Part shown: positions 47,161 through 58,557 of the stretch, piece after piece
Layout of the letters: every line of letters starts with the position of its first letter
Position numbering within the stretch: position 1 is the first letter of the stretch
NCBI GenBank assembly: GCA_024449915.1
Contig: JAMZAV010000318.1
Location: 310,001 to 374,000, forward strand
Direction of reading: 5' to 3'
Source of the DNA: Sweltsa coloradensis
Taxonomy: Eukaryota > Arthropoda > Insecta > Plecoptera > Chloroperlidae
Length of the DNA: 64,000 bases
Program-made: the position numbers and the translations under genes
Notes under the pieces: generated by a model
What the model was told of the DNA's origin: nothing
What the model saw: the letters and a program-made list of their open reading frames with translations, nothing else
Database searches by the model: none

Positions 47161-49920
47161 TAATTACAAGGGACATAATATCAGGGTACATAATCACTTA
47201 AGTAACATAATATAAAGCTTTCTTTCAAAACAACACAAACTAATAAATTGAATATGAAAAGTAAAAATTGGCCATTTAGTGCCATGGTGTGTAATGCCAA
47301 TGTGTGTAAATATGTAATACATAATAAATTTAGACGCATGTAGGCCTATTCATGATATAAGAATTCTCCTCAGCGCTAGAACTGACAGGAACGGAACGAG
47401 CCAGCCTTACAGCCCAAGTTAAGGCCTATTAGCCGTGTAAGCGCTTCCAAGAACTGCTGTTTAGCATCCAAATACTACAACACATTCCGTGTAAATCAAA
47501 GGGCCATTGTTTGTTTAATTGCTCTCGGATTTCTCGGAACTAGTCGAGCACCCAATCTTAAATAACTGGTGCCAGGTACACTGTGGGACGCGACAAGTGA
47601 CGCGGAGCTCGTTAAATGGGTCTGCAGAGCATACAAATAATGTGCACGAAGTAAGCTAAGTGCATAATTTGATTCATAAAAACAAACATTAAAATAGAAT
47701 TTAGCCGATTTCATTTGACCATTTACTGAAGTTATAGACATTATTTGTGGTTTAATTATGTGGTTGCTACTTCCTTTTTAAACTTTTATTTTTGTATACA
47801 TTGCGAGAGCTCCAAAATAATTATGAGGGCACAGTGAGAGTGGAATACATTAAAAATATCACCAACACACAAAACAACTAAAAAAAACTCATATTGTTAC
47901 TCGTTGGCATAAAAAATAATATTACTTATACGTCAACAATGTATCACTTTAATACGACCAAATCATGGAGTTATAAATAGTACTGTATGACTAAATGATT
48001 TATTTTTGCGGTTGTGTTGATTGTCAACATTATCTTAATATATACACACTCTTTTCACTACAAGTGCACAAGCAAACCATGACTATGTTATCCCTTGATA
48101 TGTGTAACAATTTGGCTTTGTGCTTGCATTACCATCGTTATCAGATATTATTTAAATTTACTTAGCTTGCAGCCTACCATTGTGTCTGTCATCCGATGCA
48201 CTTATGTAGATATTATATTGTTCTAACTGAATGCTCATTAACCCAGGTTTTACCCTGGTTTCTCAAGGTCTGCTTGATCTCCGCTCTGGAAGTCCTTGCT
48301 GGTTTCTCAGTGACAGCTAGCTAGCGGTGACAGTTCCACACGGCGGCTAGCAGTTATGATTTAATATTTAACGGGACGTGCCGAGACTGTCGTATCGCGA
48401 TCATTCATCGAAGCCATTGGGATTCATCGGTCGTACTTAGAACACTTCTTAGATGTGAAAGTAGGTTCGCTCCAGTTGCGTTGACTTCTTGATTGAGAGT
48501 TCAATGTGTAATAATAGCTCAATATGGTCTCGTTAGGACTTGAACCACTGGGATGGCTTTACTTGTGCAGACCAAACTGTTCCAAAACTCGACATATAAT
48601 GCACACTTTATACGTGCATAGAACTGTACAGAAATAATCACAGTTACTTATACTCAAACTGTGAGTTACGTGTCCCAAACCTGAGCTAGACCCTTCTTTT
48701 AATTACTTCCGTTCCGGCTGCTGGTCAATGGATAATCCCTAGAAAATACTGGTAATTCAAATATTGAAGTGATCAATAAAATCACACTTCTCATAAACTA
48801 TTTTTTCATAAAATTCTTATTTGAATAGTGCATTGACGAATCTACCACTTTTTTTGTTTTTCTCGTATCTCAATGTTGAGCCATTTATTTTTGCACCATG
48901 GATTGAATAAAAGTCAAGCCGGATAGGAAGTGTCTCACACAGGTACTGGGACAAATAACCAACGGTTTGAGTCTAGCAAGAATTAATGTGGAGCACAGGA
49001 TTGGTAAAATGGTAGGTGCTACCAAGTTGACTCTAAAATATAGAGAGTTGAAAGTAGAGACAACAGACGATTTTAAAACGAGAATAAACAGCCTAATCAA
49101 ATTCAGAAGCGTCAATATCGTGATCCAAATGATTTGTTTTAACTAATAGAAATGTATGCTTAAAGATTTGAAGAAGTGGATACTTATTTTAAATAAGCAA
49201 CCTTCCTCAGTCCTGCATCCAACGCCACTAGCAGCCTGTAGAACAGAAGACCATTGTAGTTTGATGTAAGAGGCAAACAAAAACAAAGTTTTATGTTTTC
49301 TATCCAAGTGAATTTACAAAGGAAAGTGAAAGTTGCATTCAATTTTCAGTATTGCAAGTTTTGTACATATGCCAACGTACTATGTCAAAATGCAATTTTT
49401 CGTTCAAGTACTAATGGGTATTTTAGGTATAAAAGAGGTTTTCGAATGGCAAAAGTTATTTGGAGTAGCAAAGGGCAGAACAGGTTGACAGGGTAAGACT
49501 AAAAATTAATCCTTGGAGATTTCAATCAGCCCACCAGGCAATCACCAGGCAAGCCATCATAAGCCGCAGAAACATCCTTGATAATTGCAAAAGTTGGAGG
49601 CTGGTGGCATGTAGTGTGCGACAGCAATAGACAGCCCCACGGGGAGCTTAGAATTAACTTCTCAATTAACTTCTCCGAGGCTGCTAGACTTGCCTTGAGG
49701 CGTGGGTTCAGAGCCCGGGGGGCTTTATGCCAAGGTCAAGCGATACACTGCTCAGGGGATACAGTTGTTTGTTTTAGGGTTTCATCCAGGGTTTAATTAT
49801 GTTAAATACACAATTCTCCTCGCAAACTATTCACTCTCACAAGTACAATTATTCAACATAAAACAAATCAACGATAAAATTAAAATTAGTACGTACGTTA
49901 AGGCTATTCGACTGCGTTTT
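47161..49920. other. No recognised gene
   Basis: Long unassigned stretch. Around 49060-49110 the plus strand reads DDFKTRINSLIKF, faintly like a LINE C-terminal helix, but stops surround it. TGGTTCAAGTCC on the minus strand near 48543 is an isolated B-box match. Confidence 0.4.
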
Positions 49921-50488
49921 TCTATTTTCCCAAATATGCTACTAAGTCAAAATACAGTGAATGGCTTTGAAACCTGACTCTTTAAGAAAATCAAAACTAT
50001 ATATATATATTTTTTTCTGATCGGGCACACGGCTAATATCGCCACTTCAAAATAATTTTAAAATACAATTCGCCCAAGCACACCATTCATCGTAGGTATA
50101 ATTAATTTTCAAATAGTTTTCTAGAGGCTGACTGAGAGAAAGTATTTTTTTAACAATTGTCTTTCCTGCGAATTTTTTCGTTTGGCAGTACAAATCGGTA
50201 CAAAATACCGCCAAACGAAAAAATTCTTAGGAAAGACAATTGTAAAAAAATCTTGTTTTTCTCAGTCAGCCTCTGGAAAACAAGTTGAAAATAATGTCAC
50301 AAAAACACAACTACCTACATTGAATGGTGTGCTTGGGCGAATTGAAGTTTGAAATTATTTTGATGAGGCGATATTTGCCATGTGCCAGATCAGAAAAATT
50401 GGAAAAAATAGTTTGGCGTTTTCTAATAGAGTCAGGATTCAATGCCAATCAGTATATTTTTACTAAGTGGCATGTTTGGGAAAATAGA
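49921..50488. mobile_element. Long palindromic element M2
   Basis: The left end TCTATTTTCCCAAATATGCT has its reverse complement at the right (CATGTTTGGGAAAATAGA). The arms continue inward through GAAACCTGACTCTTTAAG, CACGGCTAATATCGCC, TTCGCCCAAGCACACCATTC, GAGGCTGACTGAGAG and ACAATTGTCTTTCCT, to a centre near 50195 with TTTTTTCGTTTGGC...GCCAAACGAAAAAA. The arms are about 275 bp each. The right arm is slightly degraded. A 150-bp relative lies at 29683-29832. No coding sequence. Confidence 0.9.
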
Positions 50489-52359
50489 CATATTGTTACA
50501 TTAGAAAGATTATAATTACAAACATATGCCTGGCAAATATTAGATAAATAAAGTAGTTATGTAGTTTAAGAAGGAATTACCAGTATGTGAGTTTATTAAG
50601 AAATTCGAGAGTATTTTTGTGGACTGTATGAAAAATGTGTAGTTTTATTGAATTGTTCTTTAAAATACACAATGTAAATTACTTATAACAGCTAAAAAGC
50701 TTCCTCCCTCGTCAAAAACGTCAACTTGGGGGCAAGGCAGACTTCTGACCTGTAAGGAGACAGGTGAGCAGCCACGACAAATTGAACTTTCAAATGAGCT
50801 GACGGATCGCAGACCCTGCTTGCCAGACATAGACAGGGCAAGGACAGTTCACAGACCGCAACGAGAGAGTACACACATACAATGAGCATTCATGAGATGG
50901 TAATTTACAACTTGCAAGTAACTGGACATATCCAACTTTGCAATCACAGTTTGTTCACATTTGTGTTGGTGACGTCACATTGGTCAAAACCAAACGAACG
51001 AGCGGTTACAAAATTTTAAATTACAGAGCACTCTTACGGATATTTAGAAAATCAAAGGAAAATTGTTGAAGTTGGTTGAATGGAAGAGGAACTTGGAATT
51101 TTTCTTTTTTTTACTCGACAATATAGCTGTTTGGCCATTATTTCACTTACTTGCAAATTTTCATTCAATAGAAAAGTAAATTCTAGGTGCAATACATAAT
51201 TTTGAGCTACAATTTTCTTTTTTTTCAACACACCTTTGTCTCCAACACGAGTGGTTTTCTGAAATAATGTTCGATGTGCGATTTTTTTGTCACTTGGTAC
51301 AAATAAGAGTTTTGAACCGGTGGATGAAAAAGTACAACCAACGTAACGTCAGAAAAAAAATGTAGATCAAAATTAAGTATTACGCCTTGAACTTTACTTT
51401 TCTTATTGGACCAAAATTTGCATATAATAGCCAAAAATAGCTATTGTCATGTAAAAAAACCTTTTTTTAGTTTTTAGTCAAGTTCATCTGTCATTCAATC
51501 AACTTTCGGTAAGCCTTGAAATTAGTTTTTGACAACCAGTAGAGAGGACGCGTGGCTTAAATTCTTAAAAATAATCAATTGAGTTTTAAGACTTCACACT
51601 CACACATTAATCTAAATGGTGTTGTTTGTCAGACGTTGGCATCGAATGTAGGCCTAACGTAGACCAAAACTTTAAAAAGTTACGTTCATCGACCATTAGT
51701 ATAATCAGAACACATTTTTATAATTTATGGTATGTATCCATTTATTTAATCATCGTATTTAGTTATAAACACGGATTCACAATTGTATAGAGCGCGCCTA
51801 TAGTGTACAAACTAAATCTGAAAGCTCCCGTCATTGTTCGTTTATAAACAGCTCGATTAGGTAAGCTTGGCTCTGTCTTGTGAGTGAAGAGGTGGACAGT
51901 GGCCAAGTGACGGTTGTTACGTAATGTGACGTACAAACCAACAATAATACCTCAAATAGCCGCTCCAACTCACACTCAGTCATCGCTCCTTTCAACCGGT
52001 GCTCTGGCCAAATACATGCGACCATCAGGACGACTCGACGTGAAACATGCGGGTAATTACATCAAGGAATTTCTCTGTACGCCGACACACGCACAGTTAA
52101 GAAATGTAGAGGCATAGTTCACCAATTCCTTGCATATCTTCTCTTGCACAAAGCATTTAGCGCATAACTATGACTATGGGCAGTTGTATGAGTGCGATAC
52201 CCCTACCGAGTAGCACATGAAACTAAATGTATGCTGAGGTTAAGTTTGCACATGATAAAGAAAAGGATCTCACGAGCGCGTCTCCAAACTTCATCAGGAA
52301 GATGTCAAGGATCGTTGTCAATCCTTTTTTACAGTCACAACAAATAGCAAAAGTATGTC
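50489..52359. other. No recognised feature
   Basis: AT-rich, with several T-runs at 51100-51480. No exon or repeat recognised. Confidence 0.5.
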
Positions 52360-52440
52360 TTGTGTCTCGATAGCTCAATTGGTCACAGCTTTGATGCGTT
52401 AAGCCAGTGGTTCTGGGTTCGATCCCCAGTCGCGGCATAC
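52360..52440 (+). repeat. tRNA-derived SINE head
   Basis: A box ATAGCTCAATTGGTCACAGC and B box CTGGGTTCGATCCCCAG at tRNA-like spacing. The anticodon arm does not fold cleanly and there is no matching acceptor stem. Minus-strand frames across it give the MPRLGIEPRTTGL reading typical of tRNA-like repeats. Confidence 0.6.
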
Positions 52441-52682
52441 TTTTATGCCAATTGCTATCATTACATCTTATTTAAGTTAAACAAAACCCACCTATAGCGT
52501 CTCAGCTAGCTAATTGCATCTACACTACCTTAGTACCTACCTATACGAAGAAAGAGATAAAGATGGATATAACATTTCAACGAAGAGCGTCGACTGTGCA
52601 TCTTGAAGATAAAATACTCACGAAAACTAAAAATATAGCTTTTGAAACGGGGTCGTTACCATTCTGAGTGCAGTGCATTATT

Positions 52683-53057
52683 ACTAGGGAAACGCCAAAG
52701 TCGTTGTTAGACGAGTGAGTGAGCCATGTGTTGAGTACCCGCTAACATTTCTTTTCTTCCCCTTACCTTAGGCCTCCCTATAGCCTATCATAGGCTACAG
52801 TGGAGCATTTTGGCCTAAACTATGGCCTAAACTTTTACACAACTCCCGGACCAACAATCTAACATTAAGCAAGACCCGGCAGTCACACGGAATATTCAGT
52901 TGAAGACTGCCAACAACAGCAACCTCCGGCACAGTGATTTCCACCAATATTCTATTATTTATACGAATATAATTATCAAACTTAAATGCAAATGTTCCCG
53001 GGTACTTACCACTTGACTCGCTCACTCGTCTAACTACGACTTTGACGTTTCCCTAGT
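52683..53057. mobile_element. Inverted-repeat element M5, R2-related ends
   Basis: The left arm ACTAGGGAAACGCCAAAGTC, TTGTTAGACGAGTGAG, GAGTACCCG is matched in reverse at the right (CGGGTACTTACC, CTCACTCGTCTAACTACGAC, TTTGACGTTTCCCTAGT). The arms are about 70 bp. The tip resembles the ACTAGGAAAACGCTAAAGTC end of R2. A GTAAGT on the minus strand inside the right arm looks like a splice donor but belongs to the inverted repeat. Confidence 0.8.
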
Positions 53058-53130
53058 CTAGTTGGCAAAAGCGCCCTTGTAGCCGAAATGTGGGAGACGT
53101 GGGTTCAATCCCCTGGTCGGGAAAGATTTT
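53058..53130 (+). repeat. tRNA-derived SINE head
   Basis: TAGTTGGCAAAAGCG (A box) and GTGGGTTCAATCCCCTGG (B box) directly beside element M5. The sequence then runs into ATTTTGTAATTTCTAG without an acceptor stem. Confidence 0.55.
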
Positions 53131-53419
53131 GTAATTTCTAGATTGTATTTCAAAAATAATTAAACATGTTTTGAAATGCATATAACGCAGTGTAGTCCAT
53201 CATCTGTGGCAATAGAGCCTACTATGGTAAACATAGCCAGTACGAAATACGTGAAAATATTGCAAGGTTTACTCAATCTACGAGCGGAATTTGGGGTACC
53301 TTGACGTCCAACATTCGACAGACCTTGCATGGGCACGGCATTACACGGCCAGGCGAAAAACAAACAAAAAATATATTTTCAAAATCTAAAACATTGTCGT
53401 TAAAATAATTTCTAAACAT

Positions 53420-53690
53420 TGGAAGTCTATTTTTCAGTTTATCATTTCTTGTAGGTTTAAATCGCAATGAATCTTGCTGATTTTGTTAGCAGTTCTCAAT
53501 AAACTCGTACCGGATGTCTGTTTAAAATTTCAGCGCAATCTGTTCAGCGATTCGGCTGATTTTCAACGTACACACACACACACACACACACGCACGCACG
53601 CAGAAAAACAATTAGGGCCGTTTAAGTCGAATGGAAATCACTACGTTCGCTACGCTCACTCGTTCAATGATATGTCTAGTATTGTCAGAA
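53420..53690 (+). mobile_element. Element R2, partial copy c
   Basis: AAAATTTCAGCGCAATCTG and a GTTCGCTACGCTCACTCG end (about 53643) match R2 style. An AC microsatellite (53568-53602) sits inside. The ACTAGG end was not found. Confidence 0.45.
53568..53602. repeat. AC microsatellite
   Basis: ACACAC run passing into GCACGCACGC. Confidence 0.95.
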
Positions 53691-53744
53691 TTGAAAATAA
53701 TTGTTTGTAAATTGGTTGGATTATAATAATATATTAAAGAAGTG

Positions 53745-54060
53745 CATACCGGATTAATATTCAGTGATTAATCTCTCAATTACTGTTTTCGATGTTCAAC
53801 CCATGACATCACTCTTCGCCGTGTTCTGTGCGTGTGTCACGTCTCTCGATAAAAACCAAACATGACATCATTCTTCTGTTTTTGTTTACATTGCTCTCCA
53901 ACAAAGATTATTCATAACGTATTTTGTGACCCTGAGAATCGATGCACGCGGAGAATTCAGTAAAACCCGGCACCTCCACCAAAAACCTGAATATTTATTT
54001 TTCAATCTTATTTTGACAATCTATTGATGAGGTAGCTTCACTCCCTATTAAGGAAATAAG
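53745..54060 (+). mobile_element. Element R1, copy h
   Basis: GTTCTGTGCGTGTGTCACGT, CGATAAAAACCAAACATGAC, TTACATTGCTCTCCAACAAA, GTGACCCTGAGAATC, CCCGGCACCTCCACCAAAAA, then TTTTGACAATCTATTGATGA and the terminal GTAGCTTCACTCCCTATTAA. It preserves the 3' end well. Confidence 0.8.
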
Positions 54061-54480
54061 GTGATTTGATTTGAAATTTAAATATTTCCTATAAGGTTAA
54101 AAGTGACGTAAAGTAATGTGGAATATTCTTATTAATAAATCCTCGTGTTTGGTCGTTCTTGAATTTTGCAGTTTTGCGCTCGAGAAAATGTCAAATGAGT
54201 TCTTGCAAGGAAACATATGACATGAATTAGCTGCAGTCGTCACCAGGAAGAAAATTATGTTACTGCATTCTCTTCACTGAAGCTGATTTTACTTTGCGTT
54301 GTAGCAGGTGCATGTTTATCATGTTTCAGTTAGCCATTATTTGATTATTACGTGTCCGGAAAGCATAAATTTATGTGTTAAAATTAGATAAATCGTATCA
54401 AGTATGTTGAGAATTCCAAATAACAAAAGTGAATTGATAAATAACCCTTTAACCACACTATGACAGTCACACACGCTGTA
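54061..54480. other. No recognised feature
   Basis: Unassigned. Confidence 0.5.
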
Positions 54481-54600
54481 CTTGATTTATTTATTTCTTT
54501 TTTTCAAATTTTTTACAACACAAATGATTTTATAAAGCTTTACTAACAATACAAAACCCACAGATGTAACACATGTACAGTCAATAGTAAAACTATAGAT
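54481..54600 (-). mobile_element. LINE 3' end, truncated
   Basis: On the minus strand, ATCATTTGTGTTGTAAAAAA precedes AAGAAATAAATAAATCA. The AATAAATAAAT tail and 5' truncation suggest a short retrotransposed LINE end. Family unknown. Confidence 0.45.
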
Positions 54601-54633
54601 AACTAGCACATGTACGGGAGTACCAATCATAGG

Positions 54634-55035
54634 GAGCGAAGCTGCCTCAGCAACAAACTTTATTTATTTATTTATTTATTCAACTGGACACAAATACAGC
54701 CATAGGCCATTTTACATTGTCCATTGAAAACATAATAACATTACTAACTAACTTATACTAACTTAAACTAAACATGATAACAGAGGAAATACGAATAGAA
54801 ATACACTAATAATGTAGAAGAAAGATAAAACAGTTAATTAAAATTAGTATTTTGGTGGAGGTGCCGGGTCAGTGGAGCTCTCCACAGAGTAACCAAAATA
54901 TGCTGTACAGTACGTATGATCCTTGTTGAAAAGCAATGTCAAGAAAAACTGCATGGTAATCGTAGGTCATGTTTGGTTTTTATTGTGAGGCGTGACACTA
55001 ACGCACAGACGGGCGTACAGCACAGTATTGACATA
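54634..55035 (-). mobile_element. Element R1, copy i, interrupted
   Basis: The left end AGGGAGCGAAGCTGCCTCA is the reverse complement of the terminal block at 54028-54050. After an inserted LINE tail the copy resumes at TTTTGGTGGAGGTGCCGGGT and continues through GTTGAAAAGCAATGTC, GTCATGTTTGGTTTTTATTG and ACGCACAGACGGGCG. Confidence 0.75.
54659..54840 (-). mobile_element. LINE 3' end inserted into R1
   Basis: Minus strand: GGACAATGTAAAATGGCC, TGGCTGTATTTGTGTCCAG, then TTGAATAAATAAATAAATAA. It sits between two parts of R1 copy i that are adjacent in other copies, so it inserted after R1. It is 5'-truncated to about 180 bases. Confidence 0.7.
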
Positions 55036-55735
55036 GGTTGAGATTGAAAATTGTAATTGTTAAATAAATCCTTGAATATTTATTATGTTTGTATTTCTTT
55101 AGTTAAAACCAAACACTCGAGCATGCATTCGATTCGCAACCATCAATTCGTTAACGTTCTGTATGCATTTGCTTATTGTTCTGGTGAGTGCAATTTCCAA
55201 GCTGATGTTATATTCTAAAATGGTAGAAATCTGTCAGTGAGGCCATAACATACTCTAGTAATACGAAGACGGTTGTGGTTCTGTTACCTCTTAGTGTAAA
55301 TATACATTGAGAGTGCGCACATTTCACATCGACGTCTTGCCAAACCTCGTATCAGAAACCGCTGTTGAATAAGTAACTAAAAGCGTCGGGAGGGAGATAC
55401 GAGTAACCACCGGATCTGTTGCGAGAGTTCACTTACTTGGCAGAGAGTTTTCAAATACAAGAGTAGTGAGGTTGTGTCGTTCTTTCTTGTTACATGGACA
55501 AGTGAACATATTAGTTGGTCGTTATTATGAAGCAGAGATGCATGAGGATATCGCTAGTTATGTCCGACTACCTGCGTAGTACGACATCTGACCACTGGGA
55601 GTGCTAGCTAGTCATGCGGAGGCAGCGATCACGCGGCACGATGTCGTACTAGAGAGACCCGGATGTAAGGTTCACTGGTCAATCACTAGCCAACAAACAA
55701 GCGCTGACTCATCCCGCTGGCTAGAAAACACCCCA
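55036..55735. other. No recognised feature
   Basis: Unassigned. Confidence 0.5.
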
Positions 55736-56525
55736 GGGCCCGGATCCACAAAAGGGAGATTCAGATTTTGGTGGTTTCTCAATTCTCCCACACCTCATGA
55801 TGTAAACACCGGATTCAACCAATCACAGACGCTAGCACCTCTGAACGACAACAAAGAGGCCGACTTTAGAAGGCAGTGACCTAACAATGTTAGTGTTTTG
55901 TTTTTGTTTGCGATTGATGCTTGATTGTTTCATATTTTGTTTGGCAGTGGTTAAATGTGCATATATGTACATATTTAATAATGACTTTTAAACTCCTTGG
56001 ATACCAGGGACTTGACTTACCCTTAGTAATGCCCTAGTGACCTGCTACGGACTAGTCTTTCATCGAGATGGATAGAGGTAGGATTGAACGTGCTAGCCTA
56101 GGCTAGTCCTAGGCTAGCATATATCATTATGTCGACCCTAGGCTGGGCCCTATCGCTATGTTATTGATAAGAATACATAAACTATAGCTACTACAAGCAG
56201 TTTTCATGTATTTATGATAACCATCATGTAAAACATATATTTCAATAACAAAACGTTAATTTAATCATGAGAGGATTTGTTGCCGCCATTTTCTAAAAAT
56301 GCATTTTCCCCAACCAAAACCCCTAGTATGATAGTAGGTGTTTTTTGGGAGAATTTTGGGAGAATAAATCCCAAAGTAGATAAATCTCCGATAATGGATC
56401 CTTTTATGTAGTAGTGCAGCGGAGCTTTTGTCTGTGAATGGTGGAATCCACAGTGTACACCATGACGTGCGGAGAATTGAGAACCACAAAAAATCTGAAT
56501 CTCCCCTTCTGTGTGATCCGGGCCC
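55736..56525. mobile_element. 790-bp element M4 with long TIRs
   Basis: The left terminus GGGCCCGGATCCACAAAAGG, GGAGATTCAGATTTT, GGTTTCTCAATTCTCC, CACCGGATTCAACCAATCAC is mirrored at the right on the other strand (GGGCCCGGATCACACAGAAG, GGAGATTCAGATTTTTTG, GGTTCTCAATTCTCCGC, GTGGATTCCACCATTCAC). The inverted repeats are about 130 bp at roughly 75-80 percent identity by eye. Frames through both ends give similar peptides for this reason. No transposase in the centre and no clear target duplication. Two unrelated solo copies in opposite orientation are the alternative. Confidence 0.65.
56091..56119. repeat. Perfect 12-bp hairpin
   Basis: TGCTAGCCTAGG, a 5-base loop CTAGT, and CCTAGGCTAGCA; inside element M4. 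Confidence 0.95.
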
Positions 56526-56547
56526 AGAGAGACAATACCCAAAACTA

Positions 56548-56785
56548 GAAAGCGAAGCTACTTAATCTTCATATTGTCGAAGAATAATGTACATAAACAC
56601 AACACACGTTAGCTGTTTGGTGGAGGTGCCGGGTTGAAAACGATAACCGTTTTTAGAGAAATTGGCCCGGATGAGAGAATATTCTGTATCATTCTTGTTG
56701 AAGGACAATGTCAATCTGGGGTCATGTTCGGTTTTTATCCTGAGTCAGGACACACTCGCAGACGGACGAATTGAATAGTGATCCA
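56548..56785 (-). mobile_element. Element R1, copy j
   Basis: The left end AAGCGAAGCTACTTAATCTT with ATTGTCGAAGAATAA, then TTTGGTGGAGGTGCCGGG, GTATCATTCTTGTTGAAGGA, CAATGTCAATCTGGGGTCAT, GTTCGGTTTTTATCC and CGCAGACGGACG. Confidence 0.8.
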
Positions 56786-56864
56786 TACAGGGATTCTTCG
56801 CGTCCTCATCACGCTACATCTTATAGACGTGACATTATATCTTGATGCTTATGTACTAGGCCGC

Positions 56865-57325
56865 TTCGCTAACGCTTTTCAAGTCGCGTTGATGGATGAG
56901 CGTTTTTGATGAAAAAAATCGTAAAAGTACGATTTCCATGAGAAATATTTCTTCGAGTGTCTCTATAATATATAATATAATTTAAGTAATTTTAAACGTT
57001 CCCATAAAGTTTCATCAATATCGGAGTATGCGTATGCCAAATACCATGAAAATATTTATTTAAAAATCGTTTTTTTTTTTGTAAAAGTACGATAATCATA
57101 AGAAATATTCGATCGGTTGTACCCAAAAACGTGCCAAGTCTTTGTTCAGAAATTACGAAGGTCCCTTCAAATTTTCATCAACAACGCATATGCCGATTGC
57201 CCGGTAGAGCGCGAACAAACAGACAGAAATACAAAAAAAAAAACACCCGAGCTAATTTTTTTTTTTTGGGGGGGGGGGGGCAGTGAAATTGAAGTCTTCG
57301 CTTCGCTCATCGAATAACATGACTG
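56865..57325 (+). mobile_element. Element R2, copy d
   Basis: The start CTAGGCCGCTTCGCTAACGC with AAGTCGCGTTGATGGATGAG, two TAAAAGTACGAT blocks, CCATAAAGTTTCATCAATAT, GATTGCCCGGTAGAGCGCGA, a G run, and the end GAAGTCTTCGCTTCGCTCAT. It is collinear with copy b in reverse. Confidence 0.75.
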
Positions 57326-58084
57326 TAGAGGTTATCAGTGGAAATGCGACAAATTGAAAAAAAAACGAAAAAAAACATGAAGCAACTGTTGGAATTGCAT
57401 TTACAAAAATAATTTGTTTGCTATTTTTTTTTTCAGGTGGAATGTTATTATTTGTTGCGTGTAAATTGTCAACGTTGGCGTGAATTCTGTCGCTATTCAC
57501 GGCGAGTGAGCTGATAACGTATAGGCTCCATCAGATGGTAAGCGAGGTCATTGGGTGGGGGTGGAAGGTCGAGGCGAGTCGTACGCAATGACCCGGCTAG
57601 ATGTGTATGCATCAACTACCTCGCGACGTCGCGACGGGATAAGAGACGCCTGGATGAAGCGTCTTCGAGCTGAGCTTCGAGAGCGGCATATTAGGGCGAG
57701 TTAAAAGTTCACACAACATGTAAAGCATTCTAGAGATGACAAAAATAACATCACGAAAATGTTGAAGGTAATTTAAAGATCGAAAACTCACTCCAGCTGA
57801 CTAGATATTTGAATAATTCTGAAATAAATAACAAAGTCAAGTTCCCAAGTATGAACGCAACGCAATAGATAGGTGAAGAAAAAATGGATTTTTCGAACAT
57901 CAGGGGGCCTATAACGGCATAGTGTGATGGTTCCCAGTACTATATGGGGCAGATGCTCTTTCTGTCATTCTCGAATTCATGTTTATAATATAACATGTTC
58001 AAATGTTGTACAATATAATAAAGGTGCTCCCATTGACAAATTGATTTAAGTGTGTCACAAGATACAATGCAGTCGTGTTCTTAC
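57326..58084. other. Presumed intron or flank of PH-domain gene
   Basis: Lies just downstream, in gene sense, of the exon at 58085-58216. 57480-57700 is GC-richer (CTCGCGACGTCGCGACGGG) but gave no frame resembling the rest of a PH domain. Confidence 0.45.
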
Positions 58085-58216
58085 CTTGTAGGATAGGTAG
58101 AGCTTCTTGTCTTTGAGAAGCAGGAACGCTTTGTTCCACATCTTCTTGTTGGTAGGTTCTCGCACCCAGACCTGGCTGAAGATGGGGGGACATTCACCGG
58201 TGTTGGACAGAAGCGT
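58085..58216 (-). CDS. Exon of Grb7/10/14-like adaptor, start of PH domain
   Basis: Minus-strand internal exon, 132 bases, phase 0 at both ends. The acceptor is CTTGTTTGCAG and the donor AAG|GTAAGA. Its 44 residues include TLLSNTGECPPIFSQVWVRE, then KKMW near residue 25 and LLLKDKKLYLSYK at the end. In Grb7/Grb10/Grb14 adaptors the RA-PH linker ends in a Cys-Pro-x-Ile motif followed by a V(K/R)E strand, a KK-x-W turn, a hydrophobic strand and a GLY-x-S-x-K strand. The same order and spacing are seen here. These proteins bind activated receptor kinases through a C-terminal SH2 domain and membranes through the PH domain. Later PH strands, BPS and SH2 exons were not found. A lamellipodin/RIAM-type PH domain is the main alternative. 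Confidence 0.7.
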
Positions 58217-58557
58217 CTGCAAACAAGAGTGTGAGATGAGACAAGACGGGGGATTTATTTGCACTTTGCAATTAGCTTCTTATTGCCGACTGCAAACAGC
58301 GCACACTCACACTAAAAGGCTGAACAAAAGTAAAACGTGGGACGAGATATTTTATCTTGCGTATTATTCAAGTCCATCGTTTTCAATAGAGACACATCGA
58401 AAAATGCAACACCACCTAAACAATGAATGCAGATAACGTTGTCACAGCTCTAGAGGATATTTGAAACGAGATACTGGTACTGAACAATAATAATAAAATA
58501 AGTATAATGTAACGCCCCGTAAATTTTCACAAACATTTTTTAAACCAACCCATTCAC

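Noticed and set aside
48530..48580. Minus-strand B box TGGTTCAAGTCC
   Set aside because: Isolated match without A box or second copy.
53005..53031. Strong-looking minus-strand splice donor GTAAGTA
   Set aside because: It lies in the right arm of the inverted-repeat element at 52683-53057 and the upstream frame is repeat sequence.
56261..56542. 93-codon minus-strand frame similar to a plus-strand frame at 55601-55879
   Set aside because: The similarity is explained by the inverted terminal repeats of element M4.
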